This document shows positions 47,784-58,836 of a stretch of DNA of 64,000 nt, one piece after another. The notes under the pieces were generated by a model, which saw nothing but the letters and a program-made list of their open reading frames with translations, searched no databases and was not told the origin of the DNA. Origin of the DNA: Alitta virens. Lineage: Eukaryota; Annelida; Polychaeta; Phyllodocida; Nereididae. The stretch lies in assembly GCA_932294295.1 (NCBI GenBank), contig OW028573.1, positions 59,435,829 through 59,499,828 on the forward strand, written 5' to 3'. Position numbers and translations under genes: made by a program. How positions within the stretch are numbered: the stretch's first letter is position 1; every line of letters begins with the position of its first letter.

Positions 47784-50700
47784 CTATGGCAGCTATTACA
47801 AGACTGGCCTAACTGTGCCTTCAGTCATCTCAGAGACTCAGACCCATCTGCAGGGTAACTGAGCCGATGCTCACCATCCATGAAGCTCATGCTACACAGG
47901 CAAGACCTCAGGCAGTGCTTGTAGCAGCCAGTCATGAAGGAGATGGTACACCCTAAACGGCCATCATCAAATTCACAGGTCCACTAAAACCTCGCCTTCA
48001 GGCCACCTCAATAATAGGAAAACTTCCCAATTAAGCCCACTAACTTTCGATCCGATCCAAATGTTTGGTGGTATGATTATAGTGTGGGATTGAATAGACT
48101 TGTTGGACATCCATCAATAAACGACTCCAAACCATGATGACTGTTTGTTTTTCCATTCCAATTTCTTTGTAACATTTTGGCAATGACGTCAGGCTACTTG
48201 AGAGAAATACCAGAAAAAGAGCAGATTACAATATTCCACAGAGGTGTCATTTCCAGTTAAAAAGTTTGGGTGAAATTTATTGATAGAATCCATTAGGTCG
48301 AGGCATGTAATTTTCAATGCATTTTAATGGAATAATATAAAAGAGCGATTTCAATTAATGAGGTTAGGTGCATGTTGGTGCAGTCCTCAAGGGTACGACA
48401 TATATATATAGTTAACAAGATGCAATGCGCTAAAATAGTGACATGCTCAGACAAGTCGATTCGATTTTAATGATTGTGGCACTGTCACAAAATAACGTGC
48501 ACCTATTGTTGCAACCGGCCACGCCTTAAAGAGACAAATATTCTCATCATCTGCAGACTGCAGTGTATAGTAGTGTTCATAATCTATACTTATACTACTC
48601 CATTAATAAAGACTGGAAACCGCAGTTATCAGATTGACATAATAAACACACTCCCTCTGCTTGTTACTTTTCAGTACAAAGACAGATTGCCCTATTAAAA
48701 TATTTCCAGCAGCATGCAATGACGTCTTTGCTGAGGCTGAATCATAACGAGATGGGCTTCTTAGACTTGTGATCTGTGACCCGTTTGTCGTCAAATGCCC
48801 CAAGGCATCGAATAATGACCTTCAGACTGCGCCAAGATGCATCTCCGAAGAGATGAGGCCCGTCTGGAATGCTTCAGCTAATGCTTGCTACAAGGAGAAC
48901 AATGCTACAAGCATAAGGGGCTAATTGGCTGGCATCTTAAAAAATGGTCCTCTATTTCTGCATGAGGGGAACAACACACAAACAACAGCAATGAATATCT
49001 TCATGTTACTACCTGCGATCTATCAAATAATATTTTTACGCTGTTATATATTTTACAGCAGAGGGCAACACGAAATTTTAATAAAATGCAAAATAAAAAT
49101 TGCTTGAGGTTTGATGTGAAATATATAAAACCATATTCCTGTAGAACTCACATATGGGCATATCTTCTGTTGTGAACCATACCAGGTCACAACACGAGTT
49201 GTGTAGCTGAGCCCATTCCTGGTCCAATTAGCTCCATCTATAATTCATGCTATCAATCAAATCATGCATTGAGAGACCTCTGTTGCTAATGAAAGTTGTA
49301 ATTGACCCAATTAATGCTCTAAAGGAAGTGACCCTGTTAAACTACAGTTCAAATTCGTCATTCACATGCTAGTCACCAAAGAGAAAAGTCATGAAGTAAT
49401 GATATGGCAGGTTGGTATGTACACTATAATGAATTGTATTTCTCATTTTAGCTTGTGTTTGTATGTATTGGTAGATCATTGATAACGGTTTCATTGGGTG
49501 TTTTAGTGAATCAGTTGCTTATTTATCATTTCTATTCATGTTTTATTTATGTAACATTAATTCAAATGTCAAAATTTGAATGATGCACAATTTCTATGAT
49601 CTTATATTGATGATAATTCATAATTGTGCTAGAATATATGTATGTATATATGTACTGAGTAAAATTTTGGTAGCTATTTTAAATTTTATTAGTATTAATT
49701 CTTGATTTACAGGTTATTAAACCACATTATTGTCATCACTCGGGTGCTTACACAGAATGCTACGTGTTTTGTGAGTATTTTAGTCATAAGTCATTCCATA
49801 TTTTATTTGATTATTTATATGTGATATTGCTTCATCTAACATTAACATGCATGTGTATTTTGGTTCAAATCATAACTTAATGTTCATTACTTTATTTATT
49901 AACTGAGCCAATTAATTCATTTACTTACAAAAGTTTAAGTGTTTAATAATCACATGATAAGTTCTTTTTTGTGTTTTGAGTTGAGTAGTATTAAGTTCCT
50001 GTTTTATTGTTTTAATTGTAGATTCGCCGATAATTCACGATATAATCACCGATAATCACGATAACACTGATAATTTTACGATACTGACATTGAGTGAATA
50101 ACCAATGGAAAATACAACCTACTACGCGCTGTACTCAATATCTTCCAAGTAGATCATTATAAGCCCACAACTTTAAAACTTTAGGGAAGAAAGTACACGA
50201 AGTGGCGGGTGTGAAACTTAAGGCCACATGATATACGACTTTTTGATTAAAGTCTAGACAGGAGATACATTTCGTTTACATTTAATTAGAAGTGACAAAT
50301 TGAGCACCTGGATTTCTCAAAGCAGCTGAAATGACTCTGCCTCCTAGTAATTACACAACTAAATCTCTTTCGAAGGCAAATATATTAAAGAGTTCTTTGT
50401 GAATTCATCGTGAAAATTAAAAAAAAAAAATGCTAGGGATAAATTTTACACAATAAATTAGACTAAATTAAGGCAACATGCTATGTTCTGAAGTACATGC
50501 ATACATGAGGCTGGTCCACCTCAAGCAATATGACAAGAAAGGTCAGTTTTCTTTTTCTATTCCACACTGCAATATACAAGCATTAAAGGCAGGGCATATA
50601 TGACCTTTTCTACTTGGTAGCGAAAAGCAGCATTTCCTTAACCTCGTCTACATGCCAACATGAATGCAGCACATTTTATTGATTGAGGCACTGTTACAAA

Positions 50701-52509
50701 ACAAAAACAGACCAGAAAATAATACATGAAAATGTGTTTTGAAAATGTATTCAGTTTGTGTTCTACTCTTTTATGCTTCACTCTTGTTTCTAGTTTGTTT
50801 TCGTGTACATGTGTACACATCTTTTTAGTCACCAAATAGCTTTTATGCCCGTGTTTCTTTGTTTTTAAATTGTGACTTTAAATAAACATTTGTTGTTATT
50901 GTGTTTCAATCACATTGCTGGAGTGATGTTCTCGTGTGGTTAATTCCTAATTCATGATAGTCAATGAGAACTTCATTGAACTTCATAATTTGATAACATC
51001 TAATGGCTTATTGGGACTGAGTTTGTCTATAGTCTGGGATTAGAAGTAGTTATTAGATTTCGCTGTAATTGAAAAATATGTGACGTGGTTTAAAGTCTAA
51101 ATCAGATAACATCCCTGCTCAGAATGTAAAGATGGCAAGAAGTTCTTTTGCAATCCCTGTGGAAAATCTGGAAAGAGCTAATCACATTATCACAGTAAAA
51201 TGGAAATGGCAGATACAAGGCTTTTGAATCTAAAATGAAGGCTCCCAAGTCTATAATCCTAACATTTGCCCATGCTTTTGTTTACATCTTTTAATGAATA
51301 GATTGAACCAAGCCTACGTGGGTTTCTCAGACCAATATTTCATAACGTTAAGTATGCAGAAAAGCTGCATCTCTTAAATAGACCTATTTGCATTCGTAAA
51401 AAGGCTAAAATAAAGAGACATCCATAACCATAGCGGTAAAGATATTAGCTTTCCTTGTAAAAATGCATCTTAGAATTGCAGATGTTTTTAAGTAGGTTGA
51501 CAAGCATCTTTATCTTCATTATTTCTGCCTCTGCAGCAGCAGACCCCTGGGGTGGCAATCTATTTGAACAGAAATGAATAATAATGGCGCATCATTTAAG
51601 CCATTACTCCACTCAGTCTTGCTTCTAAGCCAACTCTGTGCGCCAGAGGGCTCATTACAACTTAACAGTAGTGAATAGAAATGGACAATCTAGTCGACAT
51701 ATATGTACCAATTACGTTCTGTTCTATTACACACATTAATGTTCATTCATTGGCTGCATTCTGTACCTTGAATTGTCATTTATTCTTGACTTGAGAGGTA
51801 GCATGGACGTAGAAGTGATGGAGGCAGTTAGTTATAAAGATCACATTGACAAGTCAAGAAACCATGAAAGCATATTCTCTTTTCTTTTTATCTTTAAATA
51901 AAAACCAAGAATTTCTTTTATTGGTAATTTGTGTACAGGTTAGTCATCTTGCCGATAATAATTTAAAAAAATACGAAACACGTGCAGTGAAAATTATGCA
52001 GAATTTACATGAATGAATTACTTAGCTGACACAGATGCAACAGCCAGAATGTACGTTCAACATTGCTAATCATATAACAGATACATGTACATTCCTTGCC
52101 ACAAGAATAAATATATGATTCAAGACACGACTGTAATCGTTAAACCTCAAACAAGAACCTGTCAGATGTTACCAAATTCAATTTACATGACATTGATGAA
52201 AGTTCAAGCGCAGCATGCAAAATGGCAATTCAGGTAGACCATATCTGCCGGAATCATGCATTAATGCAATCTGCAAGTTTAGCATATTATAGATTGAATA
52301 CATATTCTGAGGCGTCTATTTAGTGAGTCCCAGGGTCCCCAATAACATCATTTAGCAGTTCACTGCAGCCGCAACACATTCAGCGAAGTGCATGCAATGG
52401 ATCTGCCTTGTACAGGTAACATAAAATACTTTCCTACCTCAAGTAGCTCAAATCCAAGCTAAGTGCACTGACTGGGCGTATATTCCAAGCCAAGATTAGA
52501 TTCACATAC
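47784..52509. other. Noncoding stretch with regulatory-looking patches
   Basis: No supported exon. The patches 48690-48850, 49190-49330 (CCAATTAGCTCCAT, GCTAATGAAAG, GACCCAATTAATGC) and 51525-51660 (TATTTGAACAGAAATGAATA, GGCGCATCATTTAAGCC) have the composition of conserved enhancers rich in homeodomain cores. A plus-strand acceptor-like TTTTAATTGTAG near 50022 and an AATAAA near 50881 could mark a noncoding transcript, unproven. Confidence 0.25.
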
Positions 52510-52681
52510 CAAGGTGACAAGGCTGACAGCGATGCTTCGAGCGTAACAAGTCCACAATGCTCATCAGTAGCTCTGCATCCCGCAGACGCAGTGGTTGCCA
52601 AGGGAATCTAAAGAAACAAATGCAAGGGCCTTTTGACAGCTCATGCAGCGTCCTACTTCGGATTGACTGAAGGCGAACAGC
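52510..52681 (-). CDS. Candidate far-upstream exon of the TIR gene
   Basis: A minus-strand frame with acceptor AATCCCTTGCAG before 52681 and donor GTATGTGA after 52510; an inner acceptor (TTGTTTCTTTAG before 52607) is also possible. It reads AVRLQSIRSRTLHELSKG, then RFPWQPLRLRDAELLMSIVD and LLRSKHRCQPCHL. It looks helical and protein-like, with GC content above its surroundings. It ends with one overhanging base, so it could splice in phase to the TIR exon (about 46 kb away) or to a missing exon that starts with two bases. No family recognised. Confidence 0.5.
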
Positions 52682-53529
52682 CTGCAAGGGATTTAACTAA
52701 GGGCCGCGCTGGGCTGGGCAGGGGAGGGAGGAGCCTTCGTCTGCTCATCGCAGGGGCCAACATCACAGGTGGCATAAGCCCTTAACACACTCCCCACATT
52801 CCTGTGTACTCCTACAGCCCCACTGGCCCCCACATAACTGCACATAATGGCAACATAGACAGCATGGCATGCTCCCGGCTGCGGTACTTCTTCCTTCTCC
52901 AACATAAAAACCAAAGCTACGGATGCCATGATTGCATGCATGCCTACCATGCTCAGTAGAGCAATCCAACCCAGTTTATTGATCTATCCTAATACCACAA
53001 GGACAAGTGGGGCAGAATAGGACAAGCAGCAATAAAAGTACCATGGATGCAGACATGCCAAGGCCTGACTGGCAGAATTTGGCAACCATAACTTGCAAAT
53101 GGCAGCTGCATTACATAATCAATTTAGTGTCCTTGTAAATGCATCTCTACCATCCGGATATTTGTGGCATAATCGACGTATCTTCCACCAATACATTTAC
53201 ATTGCAAATAAATGCTACAAACGTATAAGGTTATAATTATTGTACCTGAACACTGATAAGCATCTAAACCTTGATATATGCTGGTGATAAAATAAATTTT
53301 GGATGATGTTACCGATAAAGTAAACTGCCACATAAGGTACATTATATTGTGTTCTTGTATCGCATTTTACCATTTACATCTTGAGGAAAACCCACAAATA
53401 CACTGCACCATGCACACCATAAAACGTATGCCATGCCTAAAGAAAATAGAAATAATCAGAATCTTTCTCTTTGATGAAGTGGCCGGTTTAATGTCTTTGT
53501 GACAGATTTACAGGAAACAAAAGATCCTG
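52682..53529. other. Noncoding or 5' exonic stretch
   Basis: 52690-52980 is GC-rich and open in two minus-strand frames (64-85 codons), with in-frame stops before exon 52510-52681. It might be 5' exon or promoter-proximal DNA of the minus-strand gene. No promoter motif was identified. Confidence 0.25.
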
Positions 53530-53538
53530 ACTATAATT
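53530..53538. repeat. Left target-site duplication of TIR element
   Basis: ACTATAATT here and ACTATAATG at 56730-56738 flank the element directly: 8 bp identical, or 9 bp with one mismatch. Confidence 0.75.
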
Positions 53539-54451
53539 ACTGGGTGTAAGCTGATTCGGTAGCTGCGAATCTTTCGTAATAGCGCACACCGAAAATGGCA
53601 AGTGAATTTCATGAAATTCATTCGTTTTTATAAGCATTTAATGCCAATTATTAGTGAGACCTCCCTGTAAAGTACCAGATATCAATCATTCATATATTTC
53701 ATAACCTAATTATGTCCGGATCAATATATTTTTGACGTTCTTGTTTAGGGAGGGATTCAGTAACTAATTTTAGGTGATTCGGTAACTGTATTTTTAAATA
53801 TTCAATAGATTCGGTAACTGTAAGCCCATTCATCCCAAAATATTAGTGACAACAAAAACTATGGAAAGATATTTAGGACACCATGAATAGTCATTTGGTA
53901 AAAAATGTGTAAATAATATTTATTTCTTTGTCAAAACGTCAGATGGCACATTCAGATGCATAATTGGACAAATAAACAAACTAAACAATGAAACAAATCC
54001 TTAAAACGGTCTGATGGGATATAGTTGTGTGTGTGTTATTGTTTAACGCCTCATCAGCACCTGAGTGGGCTATGTAGTTAAGATTGATTATCTATATTTG
54101 GTAGTAGAAACCAGAAGCATGTAAAAAATCTATAATTGTCTGATTTGGATATCTTGTAAAGAGATGTTGCAAGGTAGTAGCTTGAAACAAAGGTCTTCTA
54201 ATGCGTTGTAAGTGGGTGCAATCTAATAAAATATGTTTGATTGTTAGGGGGCACCGACAACTCTGGCATACCGGTGCCAGTTCATTGACTAAAAGGTGTA
54301 AATGCTAAGTCTTGAATGTCCTATGAGGCATCTGTGATATATGCCTTGATCTTTGCGAGTATTGAACCTACAAGGTATTTTATTTTGAATGCAAGGTAAG
54401 ATTGAATGCAACTTGTTGTAATTACATTCATTCCACTGTCTTTGCCAGCAA

Positions 54452-54465
54452 GACATGATAAAAGA
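54452..54465. repeat. Left duplication flanking the gypsy fragment
   Basis: GACATGATAAAAGA, repeated at 54630-54643. Confidence 0.8.
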
Positions 54466-54629
54466 GGTGCGTAGCTTCTTTTGTTTTGCCTCCTTTTATA
54501 GGAAATATGTACAAAGCTTTGCAAAGAAAGCTGCACCTTTGCATGAGCTCACCAAGGATAAAATGCCTTTCAAATGGACTTTAACTTGCCAACAGGCTTT
54601 AATTGAGGTCCTGACTTCAGATCCAATAT
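54466..54629 (+). pseudogene. Ty3/gypsy pol fragment inserted in the LINE
   Basis: A plus-strand frame without stops reads VRSFFCFASFYRKYVQSFAK, then AAPLHELTKDK and PFKWTLTCQQALIEVL. This is the reverse transcriptase thumb/connection region of gypsy elements (LRSFLGxxxYYRxFVxxFSxxAxPLxxLxKK). Only 164 bp are present, with no LTR or poly(A). It is flanked by 14-bp direct repeats of LINE sequence, and the LINE frame is continuous across one copy of that repeat, so the fragment is a later insertion. Confidence 0.85.
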
Positions 54630-54643
54630 GACATGATAAAAGA
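54630..54643. repeat. Right duplication flanking the gypsy fragment
   Basis: GACATGATAAAAGA, partner of 54452-54465. Confidence 0.8.
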
Positions 54644-55479
54644 TTGTATAGTCGTTTTAAAATCAGTGTATGGGATAGTAAAATCAGTTATCTCTTTTGT
54701 AAGAGCCCTTTTTGCTGCCAGGTCTGCTTTTTCATTCCCTTCAATGCCAGCGTGTCCAGGAATCCAGCAGAATACAATGCCTTTGTATTCGTGAAGATGA
54801 AAATACTTAATAAGAACATCTAAGATCCCAGGGTTATCAAGTTGTTTATTTTGGATTGCTTGAAGAGCAGATTTGGAATCAGAACAGATAACATAATGAT
54901 TTGATTCTGAGTCCTCGATGTGTTTTAAGGCAAGGTAAAAAGCCGTTAATTCTGCAGTGTATATTGAGCAGTGGTCTGGAAGACGACATTCAGCTATAAC
55001 GATGTGGTATAGTTAAGTCAGTCATATCCCACTAGTCGGGAATTAACAAACAAAAATGTTAACTCCCTCCTACTGTGGATATAACTATTACACAACACCA
55101 TCTTATATAACAAGTAGGCCTCTTGCCTGCCCTGTGCTATGTAGGCCCAGTGTTGGCCAAATGTCATGATGGCACAAAGTCAAGTTAGCCCATTGTGTGG
55201 GAGGCTTTTTAACCCTCAGTGAAAGAAGCTTGAAGAGGGTTTTTGCTATCACTTTGAAAAATCCATGTCTGTCCGTGGATGGGCAGGTGAGCGTGACACT
55301 TTGTTTCCGGAGCAGAACTCGAGCACTTATGCATTTACCTTGATGAAATTTCATACAGTATTACTCTATAAGGCCTAGTTGTGCCTTGTGATAGTCACAT
55401 TTAAATGTCTCGGCTGTTTTGTTTCCGGAGCAGAGCTCAATACACAAAACTGTACCCTCCTGCAGGGCCTGTTCTGTGA

Positions 55480-55735
55480 CACCTGGGATTATGCAAGTCA
55501 TTCCATTGTCTGTTATGTAATTACCACATGTGGCTATTAAGACTGGTATGGTTGTTCTTTAGACTCTTAGTTCAATCATCAAACTTTGCCAGATATTCAT
55601 CGGTAAAATAATTAACTTAAAAAAATGTCGATCATACCAAATATACATAAACTGATACTAAAAATGACATAAATATTATGCATGTGATATTCATTATCAC
55701 CTCCTACAGTAGAATTGGTATTGATTTTATCTACC
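55480..55735 (+). repeat. Left arm of a 2.8-kb inverted duplication
   Basis: Shares GGGATTATGC, TTCCATTGTCTGTTATGTAA, CCACATGTGGCTAT and ACTTTGCCAGATAT with the reverse complement of 58112-58312, then TCATTATCACCTCCTACAGT and TTGGTATTGAT. This arm lies inside the element at 53539-56729 while the other lies outside it. Confidence 0.75.
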
Positions 55736-55904
55736 TCATAAAAAGGCAGTCAAAATATACAAATGGGATAAGAATTTAAAAGACCAAAGGCTTAATGTTT
55801 AAAGTCATATTGAAGACCATAGGTAACCTCCATGTACTGTACATGCATGTAGCTGAATGGTGACAAATATAGATTTTTAAGAATTGATATCTAAAATATA
55901 ATTA

Positions 55905-56235
55905 TCAAACTTGCTCTAAAATACTTCTCACATAGCTGTAAGAAACATCATCTGAGTTTGCCCCATGTGCTTCCCATTGATTTGGAATTTTGGAATTTTG
56001 CTCAGTATTATTAATTGCGATTTTCTTGGATGGACAAGAATAACATTCAGCCTGTTTATTGCTGATGCTCATGGACCGCAGATGTTGATTTTTGTGTTCC
56101 TCCAGTTTTTTCCCCAACGTTCTTGCTGTCTCCCCTATGTATAGTCGGCTAATCTGGTAAATCACTGCGGTTTTTTCTTCTTTTTTTTGGTGTTGCAAAG
56201 GACTACACTGTATACATGAAAGCTCCTGGTGAGTT
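55905..56235 (-). pseudogene. GIY-YIG endonuclease remnant, Penelope-like
   Basis: The minus-strand frame reads VIYQISRLYIGETARTLGKK, then LEEHKNQH. IYxI followed by LYIGETxRTLxxRLxEH is the GIY-YIG signature found in the C-terminal endonuclease of Penelope-like retroelements, including the catalytic Arg (here GETAR) and the following Glu-His. The usual cysteine pair before YIG is not intact. The part after EHKNQH does not obviously continue the domain, and no Penelope reverse transcriptase was found nearby. A stand-alone GIY-YIG gene is less likely because the ORF is short and isolated. Confidence 0.65.
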
Positions 56236-56729
56236 GTAAAGTGAGACCTTTGTGCTTGGAAATCAAACTCTTATGAACTTCCATATGTCAGGATTAAACC
56301 TTCATAGTTGTATGTTGAAGCAATGATTGTTATGATTTACCATTAAATCTAATGCTTCTTGCTCGCCCTCAACTGGTTCTCAAATTGCTGTAAACTATAA
56401 CCATGGAAGGATGAAGATGAAACAGTCACCGAATCAGTATTTGGCAGTTACTGAATTGCTTTGAAATACTGGAAATACAGTTACCAAATCATTCCATGAA
56501 AATTACAATGCAGTCATCAAATATATTATGTTGAGATACATAATTGTTTAATATCAGTCCAGTTTGGACAGAGGCCTATCTGACACACATGGAAATAAAC
56601 ATGATACTCATAGATACCTTCAAAAATGGGTTTTTAATGACAACGTAAACACCATTTTTGGCGCCAGCCATTACGAAAATTCGGTAACTACAGTTACCGA
56701 ATCAGTTACCCAATGGGATTACACCCAGT

Positions 56730-56738
56730 ACTATAATG
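56730..56738. repeat. Right target-site duplication of TIR element
   Basis: ACTATAATG, partner of 53530-53538. Confidence 0.75.
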
Positions 56739-58012
56739 GCTCTCCAACATATAGAGTATTTAACAGAAGTGAGTACACCCCTGTACAAACCTGCCAATAC
56801 ATTCGTATTAAAAAAAAAAACGATATCTCAGGACATGTCAAAATTATTGCGTTAAACCATAGATATTCAAACTTCAGTTCAACACAGGGAGCTTGATGAG
56901 AAAAACAGTCAAAACATGGTAGTGATGGAAAATCAATAATTACTCAAAGAATGCATGGTTAAATTTTGAATTGGATTTTTAGAGGTTAAGGGTCAAAAAG
57001 TAAGTAAGATACTGTACATAAAGGTCTCCAGATCACAAACATTACAGGTCTTCAAGCTGGTGCTGTAACAAGGTTCTGTATATAAAAGATCAATGGAGCT
57101 TTTACCTCTCTTGCCTTACACTGTTAACCTAACCTTTCAATAATTTTGATCACACCCCTTTTTTTAAAAGACATTTAATTATATAATGATTGATCCCTAT
57201 AGCTTTTGTTTTTCATTACATGTACATGGCATTGACTAACTTGCAAGGTTAATTGGATAAGACAATCATCTTGCACAAACTCCCTTATAATGTGACATGT
57301 GTCATTCAATCATTACAGTAGTTCGTCAGCTACTAGTCACATTGCATTAATGACATAAGGTAGTATTGCTTTTAAACTACTTCAATTCACAAAGCAACCC
57401 CGTCTTCGATTTGGCTTGCACTTCGTTGCATTTGGCAGTAATATCTGTCAGGTATATCATTGCCCTCTGCCCCAGACTGAATACTCAGTGTGGATTGCAT
57501 CGAATGCACCCCTGCCCCATATTTATTTTACTTAAAAAAAAAAAAAGAGAAAATCAAATTACTAAGGACCACTGTTTAATAATTAACGAGGGACTAAATA
57601 TAACACGTAGAAAATCAAATTGCCAAAGACCACCATTTTAGTAAGACATGAGAGGGCGCCACTGAACAATGGCACGATGAACATCCGACAGGTGGCGTCT
57701 CATGAAGATGAAGTCCCTCTTCTGTGGCTACACATTGCGTATATGCAAGCATGGTACTGAATCTCTAGGTAAGAATAATTTTTTTTACATCACATTGTTT
57801 TGACAATAATGAACGTCTGGTGGCCTAAGAACTCAATTTAGTTATCTTAAGTTAACAAGTTAACATGGAAATGATGAAGGTGAGATGAATGAGATGAAGA
57901 TCAGAAAACAAAGAAAAATATAAGCTGACATGAAGAAAGAATATATAATAAAAATTGCTTCATTCCATTTTATTAGAGATAAATTAAAATTAATATAAAA
58001 TGCAAAGCAAAC
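56739..58012. other. Noncoding stretch
   Basis: Contains a short diverged direct repeat (GAAAATCAAATT(A/G)C..AAG(G/A)ACCAC at about 57547 and 57611). Nothing else recognised. Confidence 0.35.
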
Positions 58013-58130
58013 CTTCAGCGAATGGCCACATAGTACAAAAGCACCATCAACATTGTTCACTTGAAATCCTCTTTTAACAAATTTATGTAGCAACTGGACA
58101 TTATAAGTATCAATATCAATACCAACTCTA
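58013..58130 (-). CDS. Possible exon of an unidentified gene or element
   Basis: On the minus strand the acceptor TATCACCTCCTACAG precedes 118 open bases, followed by the donor-like GTTTGC. One frame reads RVGIDIDTYNVQLLHKFVKR, then GFQVNNVDGAFVLCGHSLK. The acceptor and first residues of the exon are repeated in the inverted copy at 55700-55735, where the frame then closes. So the acceptor-exon junction was duplicated and inverted. No family recognised. Confidence 0.35.
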
Positions 58131-58312
58131 CTGTAGGAGGTGATAATGAATAATATTGCATAATATGTACATGTATATCATGTTCATATATCTGGCAAAG
58201 TTTTATAATGAACTAGGAGTCTAAATAACAACCAGCCAGTCTTGATAGCCACATGTGGTTGTTACATAACAGACAATGGAATGGCTAGCATAATCCCATG
58301 TAGTTCTGGCTC
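58112..58312 (-). repeat. Right arm of a 2.8-kb inverted duplication
   Basis: Inverted partner of 55480-55735; by eye about 75-80 percent identical over roughly 200 bp with several small gaps. Confidence 0.75.
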
Positions 58313-58582
58313 ATTTCCCTTATTACTAAAGGTGAATGTAGGAAATAAAACCATTTTAAGCATATTCATATTACGATTTTCCAAAATTATGAAAAAGGCA
58401 CATGAAGTAATTCTAATTTTATTCATTTAAGGATAAATAGTGTCTTTGTTATGGAGGTTTGCCAAATCAAGAATTCATATTTTCCTCTAATTATAAGTAT
58501 TTTATTATGTGGCCATGAGACCCCCAAAGGCACAACTATGTTTTATATCTTTCGGTGAAAAAGGGTTCCAGTTCTGGTCTAG

Positions 58583-58813
58583 TGTGGCATTCCCGTGTTC
58601 CGAGCACAAGTGGACGGAGCTTAAGTCTGCAACTGTCAATAAAAGTTGAATGCTCGGCCTGTGGCCAATCAGCGTCAAAGTATTCAAATAAAAGAGTATT
58701 AAAGCCTTTAGATAGCTGTTTAGTAGTGAAATCGTGTCCGAACCGAGGTGAGCACCGGGCAGAAAAACATCAAACTTTGCATTCTTTGTCACTTATCTGT
58801 ACGGGACGTTACA
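58583..58813 (+). mobile_element. Putative gypsy 5' LTR
   Basis: Starts TGTGGCATTCCC and ends GGGACGTTACA, the usual TG...CA polarity, immediately upstream of a primer binding site. It contains CCAATCAGCG and AATAAAAG elements that could serve as promoter and polyadenylation signals. No second LTR was found, so the left border is an estimate. Confidence 0.55.
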
Positions 58814-58818
58814 TAATT

Positions 58819-58836
58819 TGGCGCCCGATATGGGAC
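58819..58836 (+). other. Retroelement primer binding site
   Basis: TGGCGCCCGATATGGGAC matches the 3' end complement of tRNA-Lys, as used by many LTR elements (TGGCGCCCGAACAGGGAC), with three mismatches. It lies five bases after the inferred LTR end. Confidence 0.75.

Larger units (their letters stand above)
54010..55010 (-). pseudogene. LINE 3' end: RNase H and C-terminal zinc knuckle (I/Nimb type)
   Basis: On the minus strand the first part is an RNase H: YTAELTAFYLALKHIE (the catalytic Glu motif), then VICSDSKSALQAIQ (Asp motif), then FCWIPGHAGIEGNEKADLAA (the His and final Asp motif). After a 164-bp foreign insert the frame resumes as SCWQRQWNECNYNKLH and GHSRL. One frameshift later it gives CQSCRCPLTIKHILLDC, a CX2CX7HX4C knuckle, and a stop after GFYYQI. 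The 3' end has GGCGTTAAACAATAAC and a (CA)n tail. An RNase H next to such a knuckle is characteristic of I-superfamily LINEs. The copy is 5'-truncated and dead. Confidence 0.85.
53539..56729. mobile_element. 3.2-kb terminal-inverted-repeat element carrying other elements
   Basis: It starts ACTGGGTGTAAGC and ends TTACACCCAGT. Just inside, both ends carry GATTCGGTA(A/G)CTG motifs in opposite orientation and a CGTAAT / ATTACG pair, so the ends are imperfect inverted repeats of about 70 bp. Further copies of the motif lie at 53752-53822 and 56427-56485. The 8-9-bp duplication suggests hAT-, P- or Mutator-type insertion, but no transposase is visible. A LINE 3' end (54010-55010) and a GIY-YIG fragment (55905-56235) lie inside, so much of its present length is later insertion. 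Confidence 0.7.

Noticed and set aside
56564..56896. 110-codon plus-strand open frame
   Set aside because: Crosses the right terminus and target duplication of the 53539-56729 element, so it cannot be an ancestral gene; no domain seen.
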